Positions 29,340-39,200 of a stretch of DNA of 64,000 nt are shown piece after piece; positions within the stretch are counted from its first letter, which is position 1, and each line of letters begins with the position of its first letter. The stretch comes from Promethearchaeati archaeon (GTDB lineage Archaea > Asgardarchaeota > Heimdallarchaeia > Heimdallarchaeales > Heimdallarchaeaceae). Location of the stretch: assembly GCA_013166775.1 (NCBI GenBank), contig JABLTJ010000008.1, positions 52,564 through 116,563 on the forward strand. The letters run 5' to 3'. Under the pieces are notes generated by a model that did not search any database, was not told the DNA's origin, and was given only the letters and a program-made list of their open reading frames with translations. A program made the position numbers and the translations under genes.

Positions 29340-30524
29340 ATGTCTTCATCTTTGTCTAAATTTCTGAAGAAAATTGATATCAAAGAAACTGCAATTATGA
29401 TTGTTATTGCAATCGCTTTATTCTTTCTTGTTAAGATGATGTTTGGTGGTGTTTTAGGAGTATCATTGGTAGTCATAGAAAATGGACCATGTCCAAATTC
29501 TTCAATGTGTCCTACATATGATCAAGGAGATATGTTTCTCATATTCAAAAATAAACCAGAAAACATTCAACTTGGAGATGTAATTGTTTATGAATCTGCA
29601 ACAGTATATAGCAGAGGAACTTTAATCATTCACAGAGTTGTTAATATTACAGTTATAACTGATACTGAGGGTGATCACTATTATTTTCTAGTAAGTGGAG
29701 ATAATCCATCTTCAAATAACTATATAGATTATTATGACTCAACAACTCACTTTATACCCTATGAAGCTGTTTTAGGGAAAACAAAACTTATCATTCCCAA
29801 ACTTGGGTACGTAAAACTCTGGTTATCCATTCCAGATTTTATCTGGCTACGTTATGTTTTAATTGCAGTACTTCTAGGCCTAGCAGTATATTTGATATTC
29901 GCACCTGATGATAAAGATAAGAAGAAGAAAGATGAAGAACAAGAGAAAACAGATGCTGAAGTAACAAAAGAAGAATCCAAAGAAGAAGATTCAAAATTTA
30001 GTTTTAAAGACATACTTAATACTTTCTGGATTAAAACAAAGAAATTTTTTGTCGAACTTGTTACTGTTCGCAAGAAAAGAATTAAGTTAATTATTACTGC
30101 TTCAGTAATCATCTTCCTAATAATTTTCATACCGGTGCTTGACACTTTGATTAAATCACCTGGTGTCGAAACAGGAATCGATAATGTTGTTCTCTTATCA
30201 GCTACAAGCTTTATTGGAGAAGATATTGTATTTCTCCCATTCAACATCTATTTCAAACACGATGGTTCATGGAACACAGTTCTAAAGAGTTTTGAAGTGA
30301 TTGGAATACAAAATGGTTCTATTTTGGCAACAATGAAATGGGGATCGTACACTCAAATTGAAGGTGATAATATCATAGGAGGCTCTTTAATTTTCGATTC
30401 AAATCAGTTTAATGCCAATGAATCACTTACAATTAGCATTTCTTATATTATACATTACAGATTTGGTTCAGATGTACCTCAAGTATTTGAGGATATTTTT
30501 GACCCGCCCTATTTGCAAATTTAA
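29340..30524 (+). CDS. Signal peptidase I (S26B, archaeal/ER type) with C-terminal extra TM and extracytoplasmic domain
   Basis: NSSMCPTYDQGDMFLI (Ser), GDVIVYE, IIHRVVNI (His), FLVSGDNPSSNNYID. Confidence 0.85.
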   Translation: MSSSLSKFLKKIDIKETAIMIVIAIALFFLVKMMFGGVLGVSLVVIENGPCPNSSMCPTYDQGDMFLIFKNKPENIQLGDVIVYESATVYSRGTLIIHRVVNITVITDTEGDHYYFLVSGDNPSSNNYIDYYDSTTHFIPYEAVLGKTKLIIPKLGYVKLWLSIPDFIWLRYVLIAVLLGLAVYLIFAPDDKDKKKKDEEQEKTDAEVTKEESKEEDSKFSFKDILNTFWIKTKKFFVELVTVRKKRIKLIITASVIIFLIIFIPVLDTLIKSPGVETGIDNVVLLSATSFIGEDIVFLPFNIYFKHDGSWNTVLKSFEVIGIQNGSILATMKWGSYTQIEGDNIIGGSLIFDSNQFNANESLTISISYIIHYRFGSDVPQVFEDIFDPPYLQI

Positions 30525-30561
30525 AAAGAAAGCTCCCTCTACTCTATATTACTATAAAACA

Positions 30562-31428
30562 TCATATATTCTCTTTTATCTTTAATGGAATTTCATTAGG
30601 GGTTTTTACAGTGGTTATACCTGCTTCACTAAGTATTCTCATCTTTTCTTGAGCTGTGCCTGATTTACCATGAACAATAGCGCCAGCGTGACCCATTTGT
30701 TTTCCAGGAGGTGCTGTCTGACCGGCAATAAATCCATAAACTGGTTTAGAAATTTCAGTTTTAACTAAATCTGCTGCTTCTTGTTCTCCTGTTCCACCAA
30801 TCTCCCCAACTAGAACGATGTGCTCTGTCTGTGGATCTTCTTCAAACCATTTCAAGCATTCATTAAATCCTATCCCTTTTATTGGATCACCACCTAATCC
30901 TACACAGGTTGATTGACCAAAATCATTGATTGTTAGATTCTGAATAATTTCATAGGTTAATGTTCCACTTCTACTTACTATTCCAACATTACCTTGTTTG
31001 CATATTTCTCCTGGAATTATACCTATCTTACTCTCTCCTGGAGTGATTATACCAGGGCAATTGGGACCAATCATTATTACATTTTCTTCCTGTACTCTTT
31101 GTTTGATTTTAGCGGTATCCTTGATTGGCACTCCTTCAGTAATAACGGTAAGCAATTCAATCCCTGCATCAATTGCTTCTAAAGCAGCAGAATAGGTGAA
31201 TCTTGCAGGAATGAAAATAACAGAAGCTGTTGCTTGTGTCTCTTTGACTGCTTCTTTCATGCTATCATAAACAGGAACTCCCAAATGCTCTTGTCCCCCT
31301 TTTCCTGGAGTTACTCCTGCTACAACTTTTGTTCCATATTCTATCATAGACCGTGCATGAAAAGTTCCTTGTTTTCCTGTGATGCCTTGAACAATAACTC
31401 TTGTGTTTTTATCTAATATAATTGCCAT
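30562..31428 (-). CDS. sucD: Succinate-CoA ligase subunit alpha
   Basis: VIVQGITGKQGTFHARSMIEYGTKVVAGVTPGKGG; IGPNCPGIITPGESKIGIIPG; GHAGAIV. Confidence 0.95.
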   Translation of the reverse strand: MAIILDKNTRVIVQGITGKQGTFHARSMIEYGTKVVAGVTPGKGGQEHLGVPVYDSMKEAVKETQATASVIFIPARFTYSAALEAIDAGIELLTVITEGVPIKDTAKIKQRVQEENVIMIGPNCPGIITPGESKIGIIPGEICKQGNVGIVSRSGTLTYEIIQNLTINDFGQSTCVGLGGDPIKGIGFNECLKWFEEDPQTEHIVLVGEIGGTGEQEAADLVKTEISKPVYGFIAGQTAPPGKQMGHAGAIVHGKSGTAQEKMRILSEAGITTVKTPNEIPLKIKENI

Positions 31429-31429
31429 T

Positions 31430-32572
31430 TTAGTTTCCTCCTTTTACAAGTTCAACAATTCTTTTTGCTGCAGGTTCCATTTTTCCATAAGCGTTAATAC
31501 CATTTTCTTCCAGTATCTGAATGCCCAGATCATCATTAGTACCAACAAGTCGTATCACCATTGGAACTTTAATTTCATATTTTTTTGATGCATTGATAAT
31601 CCCATTTGCAACGTCATCACATCGAGTTATTCCCGCAAAGAAGTTTACAAAAATTCCTTTGATATTCTGCCTTGAAAGAATTTCCAGAGATTTCTCAATT
31701 TTAGTTTCATCAGCACCACCACCAACATCTAGAAAATTAGAAGGTGAGCTTCCATAAAATTCCAGCAAGTCACAAGTTGCCATTGCAAGTCCAGCACCAC
31801 CAGATATTATTCCAATCTCTCCGTCAAGTTGTACATAACTTATACCTGATTGATCAGCTTCAAATTCTAAATCGGTATGTCTGTCTCTTTGAGATTTAAG
31901 ATTTGCAATATCAAGTTGTCGATAATCAGCGTTTCCATCGATAACAACTTTTGAATCAGCAGCAATTATCTGCTTATCAGGAGTTAAAATCAAGGGATTA
32001 ATTTCTATAAGTGTAAGGTCTCTTTTTTGTGCCATTTTAAACATGTTAGTCATAATATTGGTGAACGAGGTTAGAGTTCGAGCTTCAAATCCAAGTTTTT
32101 TTCCAAGGTCTATGAACATGTAAGGCTGTGGTTCACTAAAAACAGAAAAATAATCTTTGTAAATTTCATCAGGATATTTTTCTGCTACCTCTTCAATGTC
32201 AACTCCACCTCGTGAACTAGCTAAAACCAGATATTTGCTAGATGCATTATCAAGCATTATAGACAAATAATACTCGTTTTCAATTTCCATTGGTTCTTCA
32301 AGCATGACTAAATCGACAGGTTTTCCTCTATGATCTCTACCAAGTATACTTTGAATATAGTCTTCTGCTTCAGATGTTTTAACTTTTTTTATCAACCCAG
32401 CTTTTCCTCTTCCTCCTGAAAGAGCTTGAGCTTTAGCCATCATGATGTCATTACCTAATTCTTCAGCAAAAGTCTTGATACTGGAAACTCCATCGTAAGC
32501 TTTGAATTTCGGAACAGGAATTCTGTTCTCTTTGAATAATTGTTTTCCCTCAATTTCATAAAGCATTGGCAT
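31430..32572 (-). CDS. sucC: Succinate-CoA ligase subunit beta
   Basis: LYEIEGKQLFKENRIPVPK; AKAQALSGGRGKAG; INPLILTPDKQIIAADSKVVID; FLDVGGGA. Confidence 0.95.
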   Translation of the reverse strand: MPMLYEIEGKQLFKENRIPVPKFKAYDGVSSIKTFAEELGNDIMMAKAQALSGGRGKAGLIKKVKTSEAEDYIQSILGRDHRGKPVDLVMLEEPMEIENEYYLSIMLDNASSKYLVLASSRGGVDIEEVAEKYPDEIYKDYFSVFSEPQPYMFIDLGKKLGFEARTLTSFTNIMTNMFKMAQKRDLTLIEINPLILTPDKQIIAADSKVVIDGNADYRQLDIANLKSQRDRHTDLEFEADQSGISYVQLDGEIGIISGGAGLAMATCDLLEFYGSSPSNFLDVGGGADETKIEKSLEILSRQNIKGIFVNFFAGITRCDDVANGIINASKKYEIKVPMVIRLVGTNDDLGIQILEENGINAYGKMEPAAKRIVELVKGGN

Positions 32573-32587
32573 ATTGTAACCAACTGG

Positions 32588-32650
32588 CTTTGAAGTCTTT
32601 TTAAGGTCTTTGAAGTAAGCTCATAATATGTTCAAGGAAAATATGTTCAA
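32588..32650. repeat. Two short direct repeat pairs upstream of sucC
   Basis: ctttgaagt at 32588-32596 and 32608-32616; aatatgttcaa at 32625-32635 and 32640-32650. Confidence 0.7.
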
Positions 32651-32691
32651 TACTCTCTATATCGATTGTAAAATAGAAAGAGATTGTTAAG

Positions 32692-33003
32692 TTATTTTAC
32701 GAATTCAACTCTTTTAGTTCGTGGATATGATAATACCCATTTCTTACTACATTCTGGGCAAGTAAGTCTTAAATCCACCTTTTTAGAGGTTTTAGAAGCC
32801 ATCTTTGTTTGAGTGACTGGTCTCTTACTAAATCTGCCTTTATTACCATACCCTCGTCTCTTACGCTTCTCTCTTCTAGACATTGCGGAAAATCCTCCTT
32901 TTCTTCTAGCACTTTTTTCTTGCTTTACTTTCATACTTTGGTGTTTTCCACAATTTGGGCAGTATTTATTCATTATTTCTGGTATTTTAACCATTTTCGT
33001 CAC
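32692..33003 (-). CDS. rpl44e: Ribosomal protein L44e (eL42)
   Basis: MVKIPEIMNKYCPNCGKHQSMKVKQEKSARRKGGFSAMSRREKRKRRGYGNKGRFSKRPVTQTK. Confidence 0.95.
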   Translation of the reverse strand: MTKMVKIPEIMNKYCPNCGKHQSMKVKQEKSARRKGGFSAMSRREKRKRRGYGNKGRFSKRPVTQTKMASKTSKKVDLRLTCPECSKKWVLSYPRTKRVEFVK

Positions 33004-33066
33004 TCACCATAGTGCTTGGACTAGTATTTTTATTTGTTTCCTTTTGTGAGTATGATGAAGGAAATA

Positions 33067-33384
33067 TCAAACTTCTCTAAGAGCTTGAATATCTCTTAGT
33101 TTTTGCAAAGGTATAACCTGAAAGGTTCTGTTAGGCATTTCTCGTCTTATACTCAACGGAAGAATTTTAGCTCTTAATTCCATCTCTGCAATTACAAGAG
33201 GTGATTTTGCTTCAAGATTTTCCATTTGTAGAAGAACGGGAGCTCCCATACTTAGTTGGAGTGCACGAGCACCGACAATTCTTGCTCTTTCAAAGCGAGT
33301 AATACGATCAGGACCAACCTTCACTGATTTCGATACAATTTCTAACTCCTTCTCTGTTGCGTCCTCATCTGTAATAAGTGCCAT
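33067..33384 (-). CDS. rpoK: DNA-directed RNA polymerase subunit K (Rpb6/omega homologue)
   Basis: [34 protein letters not shown]. Confidence 0.9.
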   Translation of the reverse strand: MALITDEDATEKELEIVSKSVKVGPDRITRFERARIVGARALQLSMGAPVLLQMENLEAKSPLVIAEMELRAKILPLSIRREMPNRTFQVIPLQKLRDIQALREV

Positions 33385-33727
33385 AATCGTTCACCAAAAC
33401 CTATCAACTGAGATTACAAATTCAGACGCTTGTCTCATCTTAAAAATATTTAGTTAGATGGGAAATTAGAGGGATACTTAATAAAAACTTTATTGTAATG
33501 CTTTGCTGATAAAAATATGTGCAATTGGAAATATTTTAATACCGACACAAAAGCAGAAAACTGATGGAATTTGAAGTGATTGGGCTCTAGAACTGTGAAA
33601 GTTCATTTGCATATCTGGAAAAACTTTAATAAGAAATTAACACCGAATTAAACAGACAGAGCGAGAAGAAAAACAACACTTATAAAACCACTACGAAAAG
33701 TAAAATAATAAAACGGAATGTCAGTAC

Positions 33728-34294
33728 ATGAGCATGTTTGGTTCGTTTTCCTCATGGTTGAGAGCAAAACTAAAGAAAGAGCAAAAGGCTAAAATATTGA
33801 TATTAGGGCTGGATGCAGCAGGTAAAACAACCTTAACTCGATTTATGAGATTTGGTAGATTTGCAGAAAACCTCACACCGACCATCGGGCAAAACATTGA
33901 GTCGTTTGAATTTGAAGGATGGACTATAACAGCTATAGATGTTGCAGGACAATCACATTTTCGTTTCCTATGGGAAGCACATTATCCAGGATGTAGTGCT
34001 GTTATTTTTGTTATTGATGCAGCTGATATTGAGCGTCTTCCTGAAGCAAGAGACGTACTCAAGACTCATGTTTTTAACAACCCTTACATGGAAAATGTGC
34101 CTACATTAATCATGGCAAACAAGCAAGATCTCCCTGGAGCAGTAGAGGCCCCATTATTAATACAAATGTTAGGGTTGCATCTTGATTTGAAAGATAGAAC
34201 ATTCGCTGTTTTTGATACTAGTATTCTACATGGGAAGGGAATTAAAGAAGCATTTACTTGGCTTGTAAATGAACTAGATACACATCTAGAATAA
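33728..34294 (+). CDS. Arf/Sar-family small GTPase
   Basis: ILILGLDAAGKTTL, TPTIGQNIESFEF, IDVAGQSHFR, NKQDLPGA. Confidence 0.93.
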   Translation: MSMFGSFSSWLRAKLKKEQKAKILILGLDAAGKTTLTRFMRFGRFAENLTPTIGQNIESFEFEGWTITAIDVAGQSHFRFLWEAHYPGCSAVIFVIDAADIERLPEARDVLKTHVFNNPYMENVPTLIMANKQDLPGAVEAPLLIQMLGLHLDLKDRTFAVFDTSILHGKGIKEAFTWLVNELDTHLE

Positions 34295-34315
34295 TTCTTT
34301 CAAAATAATTCTGAT

Positions 34316-35602
34316 TTACTTTGTTTTCTGTTTAAATTTAAATTTAGCAAGAAAACCACCAATATTGCCAGTTTCAATAGGATCCAAAAAAATTGATGAA
34401 TTTCTTAAATCCAACGAGATTCCTTTTGTATCTATAACTGGAACTTCCCTAGATTTGAATATTTTCTTTGATTGAAGGATTCTTATTTCCTCTGGAAAGC
34501 TCTGACTCTCATAATATGCTTTCTCCAATATTTTCTTGAATATTCCTTCATTCTCTAAATAATCCATAGAATGAGTAGTATAAGTTACTGATGCATTCTC
34601 ATGCAGGCATCTATAAAGGTAGGTAATTATGTTCGCCTGTGCTTTCGTCATCTCTCTCAATCTTCCTGCACTAAGATTTGAAGAAAAAACAGGTTTAACA
34701 GCAGTTCTTGAATTCTGTAATCCAAGATATACAGAGCTATATTTCATTTCATGAATCTCTCTCAAAAAGGAAAGAAAGGGAACATGTAATAATCTAATTG
34801 CTCTTGTTTTGATTCTTTCAATTTGCCTTGATATAGCTTTAACTTGTAACTCATTTTGAGCTATAACCGTTATAGGTGTTTTATGATTTGTTAGCTCTGC
34901 AATATAACATGCAACTTCACCTCTATCGCTTGAAGCTACAAGGATATTATCTAATTTATCTAAATATAATGATTTTACTCCAAGTGCTTGAACTGGGGTT
35001 AATATATTAAAGAAACCTCTTCTGTAAAAACTAAGTTCTGTTAAGGGAGGTGCATATCCATGAGAATCTGTTACTTTTACAACAGTCATTTGGTGAAGTG
35101 AATGAATCTCCTTACTGTTTACCTCTGCTGTTCCTGCTGCAATTATGCTCCCTGTGTGGTCTAGTATCTTTACTTTGTCACCAGAGACAAACTTGTCATT
35201 CTTTACTATTGAAGCTGTATGGACATCTTTTCCTAAAGAAATATTCGAAGAAGATTCGATATCAACTATAACAGAAGGAATTTCAGAATCCTTAATTGAG
35301 AAATCTCTCTTCTCTACTTTGACCTCGAGAAAATCATCAAACAAGTGATGTTTTTGTACATTATACTCCATATCCTCGAAAATTATACGAAGAGAATCAA
35401 AATCAATTCTACTTGTATTCACTTGAACCCAAATAGTGTCATATGGGTTTCTTAGATTCTCTATAATCTGCAGAGTTTTGTCCAATCCAAATGATGTAAT
35501 CCAATGATTCAGCAAGCTATCTGCATAATCATATTTTTTTACAAGTTCTCTAGATAATTCTATTGAATCATCTGGTTCTTCTGGAGATGACATATAATGC
35601 AA
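34316..35602 (-). CDS. RsmB/NSUN-like protein with internal PUA-like domain, apparently catalytically degenerate
   Basis: IWVQVNTSRIDFDSL; PUA-like GDKVKILDHTGSIIAAGTAEVNSKEI; LREMTKAQANIITYLYRCLHENASVTYTTHSMDYLENEG aligns by eye with the NSUN C-terminus but lacks PCS and TCS cysteines. Confidence 0.65.
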   Translation of the reverse strand: MHYMSSPEEPDDSIELSRELVKKYDYADSLLNHWITSFGLDKTLQIIENLRNPYDTIWVQVNTSRIDFDSLRIIFEDMEYNVQKHHLFDDFLEVKVEKRDFSIKDSEIPSVIVDIESSSNISLGKDVHTASIVKNDKFVSGDKVKILDHTGSIIAAGTAEVNSKEIHSLHQMTVVKVTDSHGYAPPLTELSFYRRGFFNILTPVQALGVKSLYLDKLDNILVASSDRGEVACYIAELTNHKTPITVIAQNELQVKAISRQIERIKTRAIRLLHVPFLSFLREIHEMKYSSVYLGLQNSRTAVKPVFSSNLSAGRLREMTKAQANIITYLYRCLHENASVTYTTHSMDYLENEGIFKKILEKAYYESQSFPEEIRILQSKKIFKSREVPVIDTKGISLDLRNSSIFLDPIETGNIGGFLAKFKFKQKTK

Positions 35603-35711
35603 TATGCTTTCAGTTTTCTAGCTTTAAGAATATTTTTGAAACAGTGTAAGTTAAAGCCTCATCAAAAAATTGAAAAACAAGCTCAATTCTGAACCCTATA
35701 GAGGATAATTA

Positions 35712-36209
35712 ATGGAACAGAAATCCTTTATTAGACAAGCGGATTTAGGAGACATAAATGCAATAATAAAGATAAATAGGCAATGTCTCCCCGAGAACTA
35801 TTCCTTTGATTTCTTCTATAGAATTATAACTGATTTTGGTTTTGCATGTGTGGTTGCAGAACAAGATGGTAAAGTAATTGGTTATCTCCTCTCCAGATTA
35901 GAACGTCCTTTTTCTTCCTTTCTTGGCATGAATCCAGCAAAAGGCCATGTAATCTCAATCGCAGTATTACCTAAATATCGACGGCAAGGATTGGGTTTTG
36001 AGATTATGAAATATGGTATGAAGAAATTAATTGAACAGAAGGTTTCATCAGTTTATCTTGAAGTAAGAGTTTCCAATATTGCTGCAGTTGAAATGTACAA
36101 AAAATTAGGTTTTTACATAAAAAGGGAACATAAGGAATATTATAGAGATGGAGAGTCTGCGCTCGTAATGGAATGGGGTAAAAGAAAAGAAAATGAAGAC
36201 AATTTATAA
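35712..36209 (+). CDS. GNAT-family N-acetyltransferase (RimI-like)
   Basis: GHVISIAVLPKYRRQGLGFEIMKYGMKKL; VYLEVRVSNIAAVEMYKKLGFYIKR. Confidence 0.93.
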   Translation: MEQKSFIRQADLGDINAIIKINRQCLPENYSFDFFYRIITDFGFACVVAEQDGKVIGYLLSRLERPFSSFLGMNPAKGHVISIAVLPKYRRQGLGFEIMKYGMKKLIEQKVSSVYLEVRVSNIAAVEMYKKLGFYIKREHKEYYRDGESALVMEWGKRKENEDNL

Positions 36210-36244
36210 TAATAATTCATCTCAATGACACTCAAATATATATA

Positions 36245-39200
36245 GTGAAAAACTTACCTAAAAGTAACATAATGACTCTGCATTATCTTGACCAGCCTTC
36301 TACAACAGGAGATATATTCTCCTTTCTTGCTGAGGAAATAAAAGATTGGTTTACATCTAGCTTTCCTAGTGGATTTACTCTACCTCAGTTGTATGCTATT
36401 CCATCCATACACAATAGAAGAAATACTCTGGTTTTTAGTTCGACAGGATCAGGTAAAACTTTTGCAGCATTCTTAGCTGCGATAAACGAACTATTTGTGG
36501 AATCTAAGAAAGGTACTTTGAAAGATCAAATTTATGTTCTTTATATCTCTCCCCTCAAAGCATTGGGTAATGACATAAGAAAAAATTTAGAAGAACCCTT
36601 ACAAGGAATTCAAGATTTAGCTGCAGCAAATAATATAGTTATCCCCAAGATAAGAGCAGAGGTGAGGACAGGAGATACAACTCAAGCTGAAAGAACTCGA
36701 ATGCTGAAAACACCCCCACATATATTGATTACAACACCTGAGAGCTTAGGTTTAATTCTCACATCACCAAAATTTTCTCAACATCTAAAGAGTGTAAGGT
36801 GGATAGTACTAGATGAAATTCATGAAGTAAGCTCCAACAAAAGAGGAGTATTCTTGTCTCTTTGTTTGGAATACCTTCAAGCAGAAATTACTAATCAAAA
36901 AGTTACAAAAATAGGATTGTCAGCAACTCAAGCACCAATTGAAGAGATTGCTAGATTTTTAGTGGGTTTAGATGATGATGGAAAAGAGAATGAGTGTTAC
37001 ATAGCTAATTTACCTCCACAAAGAAAGCTGGATTTGGAGGTTAAAAGTCCAGTTAAAGATCTTCTGCACACACCTTATGTTATGGCCCAAGAAGGAATTT
37101 ACACTATACTTTCAGACCTAATTCTTGATCACGAAACTTCTATTATTTTTACTAATACAAGAAAAGGAGCTGAAAGTGTTGCTTTTAAACTAAAAGAGTT
37201 TCTTGGTGATGAATACTCATCTTTAATAGCTGTTCATCATTCGAGTTTATCTAGAGAGATAAGACTTGATGTTGAAGATAGATTAAAAAACAATGAATTA
37301 TTGGCAGCTGTAACCTCAACATCTCTAGAATTGGGTATAGACATAGGAAGTGTAGAGCTAGTAGCACAGATAGGCTCTCCAAGAACTGTAGCAAAGTATA
37401 TGCAGAGAGTTGGACGAAGTGGGCACTCTCTTGATAGATTTGCAAAAGGAAGGTTAATTGTTACAGACAGGGATGATGCAATAGAATGTGCTGTAATAAA
37501 TAAAAGCACTTATAGTCGTGACATAGATAAAGTTCAAATCCCGAGAAACTGTTTGGATGTCCTTGCACAATTTGTTGTTGCTATGTCAATAAACAAAAGG
37601 TGGCAAGTGGATGAAGCTTATCGATTAATAAAGAGATCTTATAATTTTCAATCACTTAAATTTACAGATTTTATTAATGTCCTTGAATATCTGGGAGGTC
37701 ACAATCTTGAAATGGAGGAAAGGAAGGTATACAGAAAGATATGGTATGATCACCAGGAAAAGGCATTTGGAAAGAAAAGAAATACACGCATGATATTTTA
37801 TACAAATGTAGGAACAATCCCAGATAGTTCAGATTTCAGAGTTGAATTGGAAACATATCGAACAAGACTAGGAATGCTTTCTGAGAAATTTGTAGAAAGG
37901 TTAACTCCAGGAGATATATTTGTTCTTGGAAGTCATACATACCAGTTCAGAAGAACTGTTGGATCTAGAGTTGTGGTCTCAGAAGCGTTTGGAAGAAGAC
38001 CAACTATACCAAACTGGATAGGAGAAGACCTACCTAGATCATTTGAGTTATCACAACAGATTGGTAGATTCATTGAAGTAGTTGCTCAAAAAATCCAAAA
38101 AGAAGATGATGTTGAAGTCAAAGATTGGGTAATAAGGTCTTTTCAAGTTGATGAAATAGTAGCTCAGACAATAGTCGACTATGTCAGAGAACAATTACTC
38201 TTCTTGAATACTGTTCCAAGTGATAAAAGATTGTTAATTGAATCTTTCATCGATCCACAAGGAAGATTGAATCTTATCTTTCATTGTTATTATGGAAGAA
38301 GAGTAAACGATGCGTTATCTAGATCTTTCGCATATGCAATAGGAAAAAAGATTGACGCGGATGTAGGTTCCGCAGTAAACGACAATGGTTTTCTATTAAT
38401 GCTCCCCTTGAATAAAATGATTGATACAGCAATCATTCCAGATTTGGTATCTTCAGAAAATCTTGAAACAATACTCAAACAAGCTATAATTAACACCGAA
38501 CTCTTTCAAACAAGATTCAGACATGTTGCAAATAGAGCATTAATGATTCTTAGAAGGAATGTAGATCGAAATGTTCCTGTTTCCAGACAATCTATGTACG
38601 CAAAAAGAATCTTCACAGTAATTAAAGATCAAGAAAATTTCTGTATAATTAAAGAGACATATAGAGAAATATTAAGAGACTATATGGATCTAGAAAATTC
38701 AATAAATGTTCTCAACAAATTAGAGAAAGGGCTTTTCAAATATGAAATCACACCTCTTTCTGACATTTCTAGCCCCTTCTCTCATGGTATAGTGTTGTTG
38801 GGAGTAGCAGATATCGTGCAAATTTCAGATCGTAGTGCTTTACTTAGAGAATTACATCAACAAGTTCTTGCTAAAGTATTTGGAAAAGAAGGAACTAAAG
38901 AAATTCTCTTCAGCAAAGAATTAGTTACTAGAATCTTTGATAATAGAAGCTACAAAAATGACGAATTACCCATTTCTACACTAAAACAATTAAGAAGTGC
39001 AATTAAAGCACTAGCTCCAATCAGAACAATTGAAAGTGTTGATCCCAGTATCTATCATTCATCTATTTCAGATTCCAAACAGATAAAAAAATGGGTTCTT
39101 TCTCTCCATAATAGTAAGGAGCTTTTAGAGATTCACATTGCTAAAGGAGAAAGAAGAACCATACTCGTTAATGATTTTCAGATTTTCTGGAATGTGTATG

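Noticed and set aside
37237-37509. Antisense ORFs in the Lhr helicase
   Set aside because: They lie opposite helicase motifs V-VI (TSTSLELGIDIG, QRVGRSGH), which are clearly coding.
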